Assembly (NCBI RefSeq): GCF_009760905.1
Contig: NZ_VIRW01000019.1
Coordinates: 1-58,241, forward strand
DNA length: 58,241 nucleotides
Reading direction: 5' to 3'
Source of the DNA: Chitinibacter sp. GC72
Lineage (GTDB): Bacteria; Pseudomonadota; Gammaproteobacteria; Burkholderiales; Chitinibacteraceae
How positions within the stretch are numbered: position 1 is the stretch's first letter; each line of letters begins with the position of its first letter. The notes under the pieces are model-generated. The model had not been told where the DNA came from. It made no database searches and worked only from the letters and a program-made list of their open reading frames with translations. This document shows positions 47,085 to 56,269 of the stretch, piece after piece. The translations under genes were made by a program, and so were the position numbers.

Positions 47085-47591
47085 ATGGTTTCCTTGCGCA
47101 ATAAAGCACTGCAAATGTTGGGCCGACGCGATCATTCACGCGCCGAGCTGGCGCAAAAACTCAAGGCCCACACCGAAACACCCGAAGAAATCCCGGCGCT
47201 GCTCGATGATTTCGAGGCGCGCGGCTGGCTATCGGACAGCCGTTTTGCCGAACAATGGACGCATTACCGCAGCCAGCGCTATGGCATAGGCAGACTCAAA
47301 CAGGAGTTGCGCCAGCGTGGTGTGGCCAGCGAGATTATTGACGCCAGTATTGAAGCCGTTGCCGAGCAGGAAATCGAAACCGCACGCCGCCTGTGGCAGA
47401 AAAAATTCGGCCAAGCAGCCACCGATCCTAAAGAGCGCGCCAGGCAATTGCGTTTTCTGGCCAGCCGGGGATTTAGCACCAGCGTGATTTACCGCGTAGT
47501 CAGTGGCGCGGGAGATGGATATGAAGCCATTGAATATGAAGACACCGAGACTGCCGATCCGCCTATTGATCTGGAAAGTGATCTAGATTAG
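47085..47591 (+). CDS. recX: RecA regulator RecX
   Basis: A 168-residue helical protein that limits RecA filaments. It starts MVSLRNKALQMLGRRDHSRAEL (ATG 47085, GGAG 9 bases before; cited as first residues). RLKQELRQRGV and RARQLRFLASRGFSTSVIYRVV are the family repeats. The C-terminal tail is acidic (EYEDTETADPPIDLESDLD). It lies right after recA, past a terminator. The stop is followed 13 bases later by a 50-bp repeat. Confidence 0.93.
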   Translation: MVSLRNKALQMLGRRDHSRAELAQKLKAHTETPEEIPALLDDFEARGWLSDSRFAEQWTHYRSQRYGIGRLKQELRQRGVASEIIDASIEAVAEQEIETARRLWQKKFGQAATDPKERARQLRFLASRGFSTSVIYRVVSGAGDGYEAIEYEDTETADPPIDLESDLD

Positions 47592-47604
47592 CCAATACCA
47601 CCAA

Positions 47605-47654
47605 AGGTATTGCCCTGCAGATCAAATTGATATTACCTTGCAAAGATATACCCC
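47605..47654. repeat. 50-bp dispersed repeat after recX
   Basis: It starts AGGTATTGCCCTGCAGATCA and ends CTTGCAAAGATATACCCC. It lies 13 bases after the recX stop. Confidence 0.85.
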
Positions 47655-47845
47655 AAGCCACATCAACCCAAATCCAAATCAAGACTCAATCTGGCGTGCC
47701 GCTGCGCCAAAGCTTCAGCCGTCGGGAGCGCAACGCAGTGCTTGGGTCGTGAAGCGACACAAATCCACCGCCCGCCTACCCGCCAAAGCCAGTTTGCATT
47801 AGAATCGATACCCTTGTTGTTAAACTGCGCGCGCGTAAGATCTAT

Positions 47846-50461
47846 ATGAAATCATCCCAGATTCGCCAGAAGTTCCTGGATTTTTTTGCCAGCAAAAGCC
47901 ACCAGATCGTCGCATCATCGTCGCTGATCCCAGCCAACGATCCGACCATTCTGTTCACCAATGCCGGTATGAACCAATTTAAAGACGTGTTTCTGGGCTT
48001 CGATAAACGCCCGTATACGCGCGCCACGAGCAGCCAGAAATGCGTTCGCGCTGGCGGCAAGCACAATGACCTGGAAAACGTCGGCTACACCGCGCGTCAC
48101 CATACCTTTTTTGAAATGCTCGGCAATTTCTCGTTTGGCGACTACTTCAAACGCGAAGCGATTTTGTATGCGTGGGAATTTCTGACCTCGCCCGAATGGC
48201 TGGCCATCCCGAAAGAGAAACTGATGGTCACCGTGTACGCCACGGACGACGAAGCTTTTGACATCTGGCACAAGGAAGTGGGCGTACCGGCCGAGAAGAT
48301 CGTCCGTATTGGCGACAATAAAGGCCCGGGTGTTTCGGACAATTTCTGGCAAATGGGCGACACCGGCCCATGTGGCCCGTGTACCGAAATTTTCTACGAT
48401 CACGGCCCGCAACACTGGGGTGGCCCTCCGGGATCGCCGGAAGAAGACGGCGACCGTTATATCGAAATCTGGAATAACGTGTTTATGCAGTTCAACCGCG
48501 ACGAGGCGGGCGTGCTGCATCCGCTGCCAAAACCGTCGGTCGATACCGGCATGGGTCTGGAGCGTATTTCGGCCGTGATGCAAGGCGTGCACGCCAATTA
48601 CGAAATCGATCTGTTCCAGCATTTGCTCGCCGCTGCGCAACGCGAAACCGGCGCGACAGACGCCAACTCGCCATCACTGAAAGTGATTGCCGATCATATC
48701 CGCTCGTGCGCTTTCCTGATCGCCGACGGCGCATTGCCAGCGAACGATGGCCGTGGTTATGTATTGCGCCGCATTATTCGACGCGCGATCCGTCATGGTT
48801 ACAAGCTGGGTCAGAAAGGCTATTTCTTCCATAAGCTCGTTGCGCCACTGGCCGAAGTCATGGGCGACGCTTACCCAGAGCTGCGGACACGCAAAGATCA
48901 CATCATTGATGCACTGAAAACCGAAGAAGAAATTTTCGGCCGCACGCTGGAAAACGGCATGACGCTGCTCGACAGCGTACTGGGTGGCGGCAAACAGGTG
49001 CTCGATGGCGATGTGGCGTTCAAACTGTCGGACACTTATGGCTTCCCGATCGATCTGACCGCCGACGTGTGCCGCGAGCGCAATGTCACTGTCGATATCG
49101 CCGGTTTTGAAGCCGCGCTCGAAGCACAGCGCAAGCAATCTAAAGCCGCTGGTAGCTTTAAAATGACGGCCGGTCTGGCTTATGAAGGCGAAGCATCATG
49201 TTTCCACGGCTACACCGAGGCGAGCCGCACTGCCAAAGTGATTGCGCTGTATAAAGGCAGCGAGCCAGTTGCACAATTGGCCGATGGCGACGAAGGCGTG
49301 ATCGTTCTTGACCATACGCCTTTCTACGCCGAATCCGGCGGTCAGGCCGGCGACGTGGGCGTAATTGCCGGTAGCGGCGTTTTCAATGTCACCGACACGC
49401 AAAAAATCAAAGCCGATGTCTTTGGCCATCAAGGCCAGATCGTTAGCGGCAGCCTGAAAGTGGGCGACGCCGTAACCGCGAGCATCGACATTGCCAAGCG
49501 TCAGGCCAGCCAGCGCAATCACAGCGCAACGCATTTGCTGCACGCCGCGCTGCGCGAAGTGCTCGGCACGCATGTAGAGCAAAAAGGCTCGCTGGTTAAT
49601 TTCGAGCGCACGCGTTTTGACTTCTCGCATCCGAAAGCGTTGACGAGCGATGAAATCGCCCAGATTGAAAACCTGGTCAATCAGGTGATTATGGCTAACG
49701 ACGAAGCAATAGCGCGTTATATGAGCTACGACGACGCGATCAAATCGGGTGCCATGGCGCTGTTTGGCGAGAAATACGGCGACGAAGTACGCGTGCTGAA
49801 AATGGGCGACTTCTCAACCGAATTGTGTGGCGGTACGCACGTGAGCCGTACCGGTGATATCGGTCTGTTCAAGATTGTGTCCGAAGGCGGAGTTGCAGCT
49901 GGTATTCGCCGCATCGAAGCGATTACTGGCACTGCCGCACTGGCACTATCGCAAGCACAGGATGCCGAGCTGAAAGCAGCAGCAGGCATTGCCGGCGCTC
50001 AGCCGGGCGAATTGCTCGCCAAGCTGGAAAAACTGCAGCTTGAGCTCAAAGCAGCCCAAAAAGAAGTCGCCCAGCTCAAAGGCCAGATGGCATTTGGCCA
50101 GCTTGACCAGTTGATCAGCAACCAGTTGCGCACGGTCAATGGCGTGCAATACCTAGGCTGCGTGATTGACGGCGTAGAAAGCGGCATGCTGCGCGACATG
50201 AGCGATAAGATCATGGATCGTCTGCAAAGCGGCGTAGCCCTGCTGGCCTGCGCCAACGACGACAAGGTGAGCCTGATTGCCCGCGTCTCGAAAGATCTGA
50301 CCGGCAAAGTCAAAGCGGGTGAGCTGGTGAATACGGCAGCGCAAGTGGTCGGCGGCAAAGGTGGTGGTCGTCCGGACATGGCACAAGCCGGTGGCACCGA
50401 CGTGAGCCAAGTTGATCTGGCGATGAGCACCGCAAGCGACTGGTTGCAGGGCAAGCTGTAA
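47846..50461 (+). CDS. alaS: Alanyl-tRNA synthetase
   Basis: Charges tRNA-Ala, 871 residues, full length. Class II core ([47 protein letters not shown]), then the editing domain with [24 protein letters not shown] (zinc His) and [13 protein letters not shown] (Cys-X3-His), and the C-terminal oligomerisation/C-Ala domain ([17 protein letters not shown]). No insertion or intein. The ATG at 47846 has weak upstream Shine-Dalgarno (GTAAGATC). Confidence 0.98.
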   Translation: MKSSQIRQKFLDFFASKSHQIVASSSLIPANDPTILFTNAGMNQFKDVFLGFDKRPYTRATSSQKCVRAGGKHNDLENVGYTARHHTFFEMLGNFSFGDYFKREAILYAWEFLTSPEWLAIPKEKLMVTVYATDDEAFDIWHKEVGVPAEKIVRIGDNKGPGVSDNFWQMGDTGPCGPCTEIFYDHGPQHWGGPPGSPEEDGDRYIEIWNNVFMQFNRDEAGVLHPLPKPSVDTGMGLERISAVMQGVHANYEIDLFQHLLAAAQRETGATDANSPSLKVIADHIRSCAFLIADGALPANDGRGYVLRRIIRRAIRHGYKLGQKGYFFHKLVAPLAEVMGDAYPELRTRKDHIIDALKTEEEIFGRTLENGMTLLDSVLGGGKQVLDGDVAFKLSDTYGFPIDLTADVCRERNVTVDIAGFEAALEAQRKQSKAAGSFKMTAGLAYEGEASCFHGYTEASRTAKVIALYKGSEPVAQLADGDEGVIVLDHTPFYAESGGQAGDVGVIAGSGVFNVTDTQKIKADVFGHQGQIVSGSLKVGDAVTASIDIAKRQASQRNHSATHLLHAALREVLGTHVEQKGSLVNFERTRFDFSHPKALTSDEIAQIENLVNQVIMANDEAIARYMSYDDAIKSGAMALFGEKYGDEVRVLKMGDFSTELCGGTHVSRTGDIGLFKIVSEGGVAAGIRRIEAITGTAALALSQAQDAELKAAAGIAGAQPGELLAKLEKLQLELKAAQKEVAQLKGQMAFGQLDQLISNQLRTVNGVQYLGCVIDGVESGMLRDMSDKIMDRLQSGVALLACANDDKVSLIARVSKDLTGKVKAGELVNTAAQVVGGKGGGRPDMAQAGGTDVSQVDLAMSTASDWLQGKL

Positions 50462-50512
50462 TCTAAGTTGTAATCGGTTCTTGCCTGCCCAAGCATGTAT
50501 TTCACCGCTCAG

Positions 50513-50539
50513 AATGGCCACCCATGGGTGGCCATTTTT
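50513..50539. terminator. Terminator after alaS
   Basis: AATGGCCACCC-AT-GGGTGGCCATTTTT, 51 bases past the alaS stop; a repeat copy starts 2 bases later. Confidence 0.88.
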
Positions 50540-50541
50540 AT

Positions 50542-50591
50542 GGGTATATGCACGAAGGCATTGATAATATTAAGCTACAGACATATACACA
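50542..50591. repeat. 50-bp dispersed repeat between alaS and DUF1653 gene
   Basis: It starts GGGTATATGCACGAAGG and ends AGCTACAGACATATACACA. The right end is degraded (ATACACA for ATACCCC). Another GGGTAT follows at 50595. Confidence 0.7.
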
Positions 50592-50603
50592 ATAGGGTAT
50601 CTT

Positions 50604-50828
50604 ATGACAGATCAACCGGACTTTGAACTGGGTCGCTATCGGCACTACAAGGGTTTTGAATACGAAGCAATTGATCTGGCTCGCCATTCCGAAACTTGCG
50701 AATGGATGGTGGTCTACCGCCAGCAGTATGGCGAGCGCGGACTTTGGGTACGCCCGCTGGCGATGTTTACCGAAGATGTTGTGATTGATGGCATTTCGCA
50801 AGCGCGATTTGCAAAAATCGAAAACTAA
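50604..50828 (+). CDS. DUF1653-family small protein
   Basis: A 74-residue protein matching DUF1653: GRYRHYKGFEYEAIDLARHSET, then WMVVYRQQYGERGLWVRPLAMFTE. Such proteins are conserved in many bacteria, with no known activity. The start ATG lies inside a sequence GGGTATCTTATGACAGATCA that matches the left arm of the dispersed repeat, so its first codons (MTDQP) may come from it. No good Shine-Dalgarno is seen before this ATG. Confidence 0.85.
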   Translation: MTDQPDFELGRYRHYKGFEYEAIDLARHSETCEWMVVYRQQYGERGLWVRPLAMFTEDVVIDGISQARFAKIEN

Positions 50829-50894
50829 CATCAGACTGACACCCGCACCGCACATCAGCGGCTACACACGATAAAAAAACCGAGGGAAAACACC

Positions 50895-51818
50895 ATGGCT
50901 GGCGCCAGTTTACTGACTTTAATCGACGATATTGCCACCATTCTGGATGACGTGGCAGTGATGACCAAAGTAGCGGCCAAAAAAACCGCCGGGGTACTGG
51001 GCGATGATCTGGCGCTCAATGCCGAACAGGTCAATGGCGTACGCGCCGAACGCGAGCTGCCGGTCGTCTGGGCTGTGGCCGTGGGCTCGCTGAAAAACAA
51101 AGTGATTCTGGTGCCTGCCGCGCTGGCCATCAGTGCCTTTATTCCCTGGGCTGTGGTCCCCTTGCTGATGCTGGGTGGTTTATACCTGTGCTTTGAAGGC
51201 GTGGAAAAGCTGGCGCATAAATTCCTGCATAAAAACGACGAGGCCGAGCAAAGCGAGCATCAGGCGCATCTGGCCGCACTCAGCGATGAGTCAATTGATC
51301 TTGTCGCGCTGGAAAAGGAAAAAATCAAAGGCGCGATCCGCACCGATTTTGTACTCTCGGCCGAAATTATCGTGATTGCCCTGGGCACGGTGGCCGACAA
51401 ATCGCTGAGTACGCAGTTTATGGTGCTGGCTGGCATTAGCGCGATTATGACCGTCGGGGTTTACGGCCTGGTCGCCGGGATTGTCAAACTGGACGACGCG
51501 GGTTTTTATCTGTTGAAAAAATCCAATGCCCTGCTCAAAGCGCTGGGTGGCGCGCTGGTCGCCACTGCACCCAAATTGATGAAATTGCTGACTATCGTCG
51601 GCACCGCCGCGATGTTTCTGGTGGGTGGTGGTATTCTAACGCATGGCGTTCCGGCTCTGCATCACGGCATTGAAGATCTGGCCAGCCAGAGCGGTGCCAT
51701 TGCTGGCGCGCTGGTGCCTAGTCTGGCCAATTTGCTGGTTGGCGTTGCTGCAGGTAGCGTGGCGCTGATCATATTCAATCTGCTGAGCCGCCTGAAAGGT
51801 AAAAAAGCCGCGCATTGA
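50895..51818 (+). CDS. DUF808 inner-membrane protein (YedI-like)
   Basis: A 307-residue protein starting MAGASLLTLIDDIATILDDVAVMTKVAAKKTAGVLGDDLALNA (split in the family signature), the hallmark of DUF808/YedI. Four or five hydrophobic segments are seen (about 75-105, 155-175, 185-205, 235-255, 270-300). Function is unknown. It is followed by a solute-binding gene 67 bases later. Confidence 0.88.
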   Translation: MAGASLLTLIDDIATILDDVAVMTKVAAKKTAGVLGDDLALNAEQVNGVRAERELPVVWAVAVGSLKNKVILVPAALAISAFIPWAVVPLLMLGGLYLCFEGVEKLAHKFLHKNDEAEQSEHQAHLAALSDESIDLVALEKEKIKGAIRTDFVLSAEIIVIALGTVADKSLSTQFMVLAGISAIMTVGVYGLVAGIVKLDDAGFYLLKKSNALLKALGGALVATAPKLMKLLTIVGTAAMFLVGGGILTHGVPALHHGIEDLASQSGAIAGALVPSLANLLVGVAAGSVALIIFNLLSRLKGKKAAH

Positions 51819-51884
51819 TCAGCAACAGCATCGCTGCGCGATATTTCGGGCAAGATAGACCCAGAAAAACAAGGAGGAGACACC

Positions 51885-52661
51885 ATGACGGCATTGCGTT
51901 TGCAGCTGTATGCTGCCAGCCTCCTCTTTACGCTGGCCAGTGCAGTCAGCATGGCCCACTGCAGCAAGCCATTCAAGCTGGCTCTGGAGCAATGGCCACC
52001 TTATGTGTATACCAACCCGCAGGGCAAACCGGCGGGGCTGGATATTGAATTGCTCAATGCCATTTTCACCGAAGCGGGTTGCCAGCTTGTTCTGGTGGCC
52101 GAGCTGCCGCGCAAACGGCGACTGGCCGAATTCATGGCCGGTGAGATCGACATCATGCTGGCGGCATCCGACACCCCGGAAAGACGCGAATACAGCTGGT
52201 TTACCCGCGCCTACCGGCCCGAATCGGTCAGCCTGTTCAGCCACCCTGCACAGCTGGCGCAATATCGGGAAATTAGCAGCTTCTCGGATCTTCTGCGCCG
52301 CCGCATCAGCTTGCTGGCACCGAATGCCGGCTGGTATGGTGAAGACTATAAAAAGCATCAGGATGCCTTGCTTAAAGCGCATCTGGTATCGCCTTTTGAG
52401 TCATTCACACAGGGGATCAAGATGTTTGCCGCCAAGCGGGCCGAGCTGATTATGGGCGACACGGGTGCCATCGTTCATGAAGCACGGCGACAAGGGCTAT
52501 CGATCAGCCCCTTGCCCAATCTGGTGGTCAGCGCACCGGTGCATTTCATGCTGAGCAAAAAAAATGTCACAGAAGCCGACTTGCAGCAACTCAATGCGGC
52601 ACTGGAAAAACTGGAACAGCGCGGCGTACTGAAAATGATCCGCACCCATTACGGCATGTAA
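51885..52661 (+). CDS. Periplasmic solute-binding protein (type 3 family), no transporter nearby
   Basis: A 258-residue protein with a signal peptide (LYAASLLFTLASAVSMA) and a type 3 extracellular solute-binding fold: KLALEQWPPYVYTNPQGKPAGLDIELLNAIF, then AGEIDIMLAASDTPERREY. The ATG has a very strong AAGGAGGAG 6 bases upstream. No ABC permease or ATPase gene is adjacent, so it may be an orphan binding protein or act in sensing. The ligand is unknown, though the family often binds polar amino acids. Confidence 0.85.
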   Translation: MTALRLQLYAASLLFTLASAVSMAHCSKPFKLALEQWPPYVYTNPQGKPAGLDIELLNAIFTEAGCQLVLVAELPRKRRLAEFMAGEIDIMLAASDTPERREYSWFTRAYRPESVSLFSHPAQLAQYREISSFSDLLRRRISLLAPNAGWYGEDYKKHQDALLKAHLVSPFESFTQGIKMFAAKRAELIMGDTGAIVHEARRQGLSISPLPNLVVSAPVHFMLSKKNVTEADLQQLNAALEKLEQRGVLKMIRTHYGM

Positions 52662-52701
52662 CAGTACAGCAAATTGACCAATTCGAAGAAAGCAAATAAG
52701 C

Positions 52702-52729
52702 AAAAGCCCCGAAAATCGGGGCTTTTTTT
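52702..52729. terminator. Bidirectional terminator between solute-binding gene and small minus gene
   Basis: AAAAGCCCCGA-AAA-TCGGGGCTTTTTTT. It serves both convergent genes. Confidence 0.92.
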
Positions 52730-52733
52730 ATGC

Positions 52734-52940
52734 TTAGCTGAGCCAGGGGCGTGGCCGTGGTGCTGGCCGGGACTCCTCGGCTTCGGCCACAGTGAGCAGC
52801 CGCAGCTGGCAGGCATACTGGTATTCATGGTGTTGAGCCAAATCGGCTTTGGCGGCAGTTTGTAGCACGGTTGGTGCAGACTGATTGTTATCGTAATTGC
52901 TTTCGCAATCACCAGCAGACATATCAAAGATGTACAACAT
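52734..52940 (-). CDS. Small hypothetical protein
   Basis: A 68-residue protein starting MLYIFDMSAGDCESNYDNNQ and ending RPAPRPRPWLS. The ATG is preceded by GGGGAGGG at a fair distance, and the stop lies 5 bases before the shared terminator; both support a real gene. It has Cys12 and Cys44 and no membrane segment. No family is recognised. Confidence 0.6.
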   Translation of the reverse strand: MLYIFDMSAGDCESNYDNNQSAPTVLQTAAKADLAQHHEYQYACQLRLLTVAEAEESRPAPRPRPWLS

Positions 52941-53107
52941 GATGTGGCCCTCCCCAAGTATTTCAAAATCCGCGATTCGCGACGGAGACCCTTACAATTT
53001 ATTCCTTACAACTTGAATATCGGCCTGTTCTATCAGAATTTCAATCCTTTTATAGGGTTTTCTGAAAATAATTTCTGAACGGATTAAAAAATGAGCCCAA
53101 AGGCCCT

Positions 53108-53469
53108 AATGCCGTTCACTGAAGGTCTGTTTTCATGATTTTTCGTGCCGGATAGCGCTTCGCTAGGGCTTTGACAACACGGGGGCATTCACGCCCCCGT
53201 CGTTGTTTGGGTAGTAATAACTCCCCCAGACGTTCACGAAGATGATGCAATTGTTTCGGAATCTTGCCGGGGCTATTGGTAGCCAGCCAGCGCCATTCAT
53301 ATTGCAAATAGCTCAATGCCATTTTGAAACTCAAATCGGTCGCTGCGGCTCCAGCTTCTTTCGCTACCTCGGCCATTTCCAGACACACTAAGTTATACGC
53401 CAGCCCCCCCCAAACTTCTTGCCGTACCGTAGCAAAAATGCCGTTTCACTTGGCTAAGTGATCGGCATT
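53108..53469 (-). mobile_element. IS4-like element with internal deletion
   Basis: The left end AATGCCGTTCACTGAAGG (53108-53125) and the right end AAGTGATCGGCATT (53456-53469) are inverted copies of one terminal sequence; the right end is itself a 33-base palindrome (AATGCCGTTTCACTT, GGCT, AAGTGATCGGCATT). Only the C-terminal piece of a transposase remains in between. So both termini survive but most of the gene is gone. Confidence 0.65.
53116..53436 (-). pseudogene. IS4-type transposase, C-terminal remnant
   Basis: About 107 codons are open. On the minus strand they read VRQEVWGGLAYNLVCLEMAEVAKEAG, then ATDLSFKMALSYLQYEWRWL and ECPRVVKALAKRYPARK. VRQEVWG-LAYNLV is the standard late segment of IS4 transposases, just after the catalytic Glu region. 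The catalytic DDE part is missing and an in-frame stop lies at about 53449. Translation of the last 90 residues from an internal ATG at 53388 is possible but would not be active. Confidence 0.75.
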
Positions 53470-53548
53470 ACCCAAAGGCCCCATTTTTGATCCAAAATCT
53501 AAAACCTCACTTATTAGTGCACACCATCTTTCAAGTCTAAGACTTACC

Positions 53549-55177
53549 TTAGACCCTAAATTTGTTAATATCCCTATGCATATCATCAGCAAGTCGCCCC
53601 AAATCTTGCGCGGTTGATGCAACACCCAACATCACATCTGTACTGGCGACTATCGACTGAGACATTTGCTGAACTGCATTGGAAACTTGCAGGCTAGATT
53701 GTGCTTGTTCTCGCAATGCCGTACTCACTTCATCAATGTGCATCACCACCTGACTGGTTCGTTCGCTAATAGCATCTATTGATGCACCTGCTTTCTGCGC
53801 AATCTGTTGACCGCCGTCCACATATGACACTGATTCACGCATCTGTGTTGCCATCATTTTTGCACTTTGCTGAATAGCATTAATCATTTGGCTAATTTCC
53901 AGCGCTGATTGCCCTGTTTTTTCTGCTAGTTTACGTACTTCATCGGCAACCACAGCAAAACCGCGCCCCTGTTCCCCTGCACGAGCGGCCTCTATGGCCG
54001 CATTCAATGCCAATAAATTAGTCTGATCAGCCACGTCTTTTATTACAGCAGTGATACCTGAAATCCGATCAGATGAGGCATCAAGCTCTTCAGCCGATTT
54101 AGCCGCAAGCCCAATAGAATTGGCGATTTGTCCAATATCACTTACCATCGTTTGAATCTGTTTCACGCCTTGATGAGCAGAAGTACCTGACTGTGCCGAC
54201 AGTTGCTGCGCATTTAAACTCAGCTGGCTAACATGTTCCACATTGCGCGAAATATCAGCCAAAGATGCTGCCACTTGTCTGGCATTTTCAGTCTGCAGTG
54301 CAGACCCTTCGCAAACTAAAGCTGATGACTGCGACAATTGTTCACTCCAACGACGCACTTCGAGCGAGCGTAGCTGGATCTGTTTCAGTATAGAACCCAA
54401 AGTGCCGAGCATATTATTGATGGCTTGCGCAGTATCCCCAAGCTCATCTCGGCCGGCATATTGAATTAGATGAGTTAAATCTTGGTTACGCTCGATCAAA
54501 TGAATTTCACGCTGAATTTGCTCGATCGGTTTTAAAATGGATCGTGCAAGCCAGAATGCGATGGCAATGCCCAATGCGCAGGCAAACAGCACTAAACTAA
54601 TGAAGGTATGCTGTATCCATTGCGCCTGCTCTTCAAGACGAGTTTTGGCCTTCGCCTCATCGGCTTCAGATTGTTCTACCGCTTGATCAACCGCCTCTTT
54701 TAATTCGTATAGTGGCTTTTTATATGGAATTAGCTGCTCATCAGCAGCAATCGCACTGCTAATCTGGCCCGCCATAATTTGCTGGTAAATGCTATTCATT
54801 GCCTGCTTGTAGACATTGACTTGCTCTGGCATTTTAGCCTGCAATGCACGCATCTCAGGGCTGAGATTTAATTGTCCAAACAGCTGAATGCTCGCTTCAA
54901 ATTTGCCGGAGATTTCATCCAACTCTTTTTTGTTGGCTTCTGGACCGTCATCGCCTGTTACACCAATTGAGATAAACAGGCTTTTTTCTTTTTGGCGCAA
55001 GCGGGTCAGAAAATATTTCACTTCGAGCGCAGCTCGCCCTACGGCGACATCTTGCTCAAGAATCTGTTTTGAATCTTTCCGTACTACCACTTCACTCCAG
55101 AAGCCCAAAGCAGCCACTGTCACGATGAGCAAGATTAGTGCGGAGCAACCAGCTAATACACGCGTACGGATATTCAT
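53549..55177 (-). CDS. Methyl-accepting chemotaxis protein
   Basis: A 542-residue chemoreceptor from [16 protein letters not shown] at 55177. Membrane helix about 8-27, a helical periplasmic four-helix-bundle sensor (about 35-180), second helix ([20 protein letters not shown]), HAMP ([20 protein letters not shown]) and a cytoplasmic signalling bundle with the kinase-contact tip [41 protein letters not shown] (near 400-440, cited as a span). No CheA-binding pentapeptide at the C-terminus. No che genes are adjacent. Base composition is lower in GC than the core genes. Confidence 0.9.
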   Translation of the reverse strand: MNIRTRVLAGCSALILLIVTVAALGFWSEVVVRKDSKQILEQDVAVGRAALEVKYFLTRLRQKEKSLFISIGVTGDDGPEANKKELDEISGKFEASIQLFGQLNLSPEMRALQAKMPEQVNVYKQAMNSIYQQIMAGQISSAIAADEQLIPYKKPLYELKEAVDQAVEQSEADEAKAKTRLEEQAQWIQHTFISLVLFACALGIAIAFWLARSILKPIEQIQREIHLIERNQDLTHLIQYAGRDELGDTAQAINNMLGTLGSILKQIQLRSLEVRRWSEQLSQSSALVCEGSALQTENARQVAASLADISRNVEHVSQLSLNAQQLSAQSGTSAHQGVKQIQTMVSDIGQIANSIGLAAKSAEELDASSDRISGITAVIKDVADQTNLLALNAAIEAARAGEQGRGFAVVADEVRKLAEKTGQSALEISQMINAIQQSAKMMATQMRESVSYVDGGQQIAQKAGASIDAISERTSQVVMHIDEVSTALREQAQSSLQVSNAVQQMSQSIVASTDVMLGVASTAQDLGRLADDMHRDINKFRV

Positions 55178-55210
55178 TACAGCCCATCTCAAGTCAGAAA
55201 TAATTAACAA

Positions 55211-55540
55211 ATATTAACATTCAGCCAAGATCGCTACCGGATTCTTCATTGAAAAATCAAAAATGTGTTGTAAGGAAAAACGAAACCACTCACGAAAAAG
55301 ACATCAAAAATCTACTATCAAACTATTCTGGAATGTATTTCATCAAAAACACTCAAATACCAGCTCCATAACTCATCACACCACCACCCAGAATAAGAGC
55401 CGCTGGTTATGTGGAGTAAAAACGATCATAAGTAGTGTTGCGTAACCAAATGGAAAATACTCCACTCTTCCTACGTAGATGCCGCTTGGTTATTGGCTTT
55501 GCGGCGACACGGGAACCAATCTTCTGGAGGCTATCCACTT
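55211..55540. other. AT-rich gene-free region between chemoreceptor and yedK
   Basis: 330 bases without a supported gene. 55261-55430 is AT-rich and shows no structure I can name. The part 55410-55540 on the minus strand is open in a frame giving GSRVAAKPITKRHLRRK, perhaps a fragment of an unknown gene. Confidence 0.35.
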
Positions 55541-56209
55541 TTAAGACTCTTCGAATAAGTGGCCAGTCTTGGGGGGGGTGCGTTGAATTGGGTTTTCGGC
55601 AGTTTGCATTTGCTCTGCAGGTAGGTGTTTGAGGAAAGCGCGAGCGAGCTCTGGATTTTTGCAATCCAGCCACGCATCGTAGTCACACTCGGGGATGATG
55701 ACTAAGCTGCGCATCTCGTCGTTAGGCTTGTGCATTCGTTTCATTAGCGGGTGATTGTCCGCGTTGATCGTGATTTGCGTGAACGAATAACTCAATTGGT
55801 CGTTTTCTTCTTCCCACGTCCGCCAAATCCCTGCCACTGCAAAGGGCTCACCGCTAGCGAGACTAATCTGATGGCGTACTGCTTTGCCTGATTCGTAGCA
55901 GGGCTCAAAAAATCCCAGCATCGGTACAAGGCATAATTGGCTGTTTCGCCATGCGCCGCGATAGCTTTTCAATTCCCCAATCGTTTCCGCCCGCGCATTC
56001 ATGGTGCTATAGCGCGTGTCCTTGGGGAGTTTGCGCTGCGGTAAGAAGCCATAGTTGGCGACGATAGCTTGGCGTGCAATATCGCCCGCGACCAAGATGG
56101 GGGCTTGATAGTCTTGCCACACTTCAGCAGGCCAATCTTCATCGGGTGGCGCAGCTTCAAAATGACTCAACAGGGTTTGCTTCGGGATAGCTAAATAATT
56201 TACACACAT
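55541..56209 (-). CDS. yedK: SRAP-domain protein YedK/HMCES
   Basis: A 222-residue protein that crosslinks to abasic sites in single-stranded DNA. Cys2 (MCVNY) becomes the catalytic N-terminal residue; STMNARAET, GFFEP and the HPLMKRMHKP histidine are the other active-site segments. Its ATG is only 11 bases from the box GAACGAACGTTC shared with the divergent umuD gene, so SOS control is likely. A run of eight G (plus strand 55571-55578) encodes Pro-Pro about 11 codons from the end. No clear ribosome-binding site, so it may be a near-leaderless or short-leader mRNA. Confidence 0.93.
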   Translation of the reverse strand: MCVNYLAIPKQTLLSHFEAAPPDEDWPAEVWQDYQAPILVAGDIARQAIVANYGFLPQRKLPKDTRYSTMNARAETIGELKSYRGAWRNSQLCLVPMLGFFEPCYESGKAVRHQISLASGEPFAVAGIWRTWEEENDQLSYSFTQITINADNHPLMKRMHKPNDEMRSLVIIPECDYDAWLDCKNPELARAFLKHLPAEQMQTAENPIQRTPPKTGHLFEES

Positions 56210-56219
56210 CGCACAAAAA

Positions 56220-56237
56220 GAACGAACGTTCTATAAT
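56220..56237. promoter_or_regulatory. SOS box and -10 of umuDC, shared with yedK
   Basis: GAACGAACGTTC (56220-56231), a perfect 12-bp palindrome, then TATAAT (56232-56237), the same layout as before recA. A good -35 is not seen. Confidence 0.82.
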
Positions 56238-56269
56238 GATCTGGTTCGAGTTCAGATAAGGATACTGCG

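Noticed and set aside
47915-48640. A 241-codon minus-strand frame opposite alaS
   Set aside because: Antisense to catalytic-core codons of alaS; no start signals.
53116-53388. A functional 90-residue gene
   Set aside because: It is the tail of an IS4 transposase; the frame continues upstream of the ATG with family-like residues and then breaks.
55407-55560. A minus-strand frame giving SLQKIGSRVAAKPITKRHLRRK
   Set aside because: It looks somewhat protein-like but overlaps the yedK end, has no start signals, and I cannot place it in a family.
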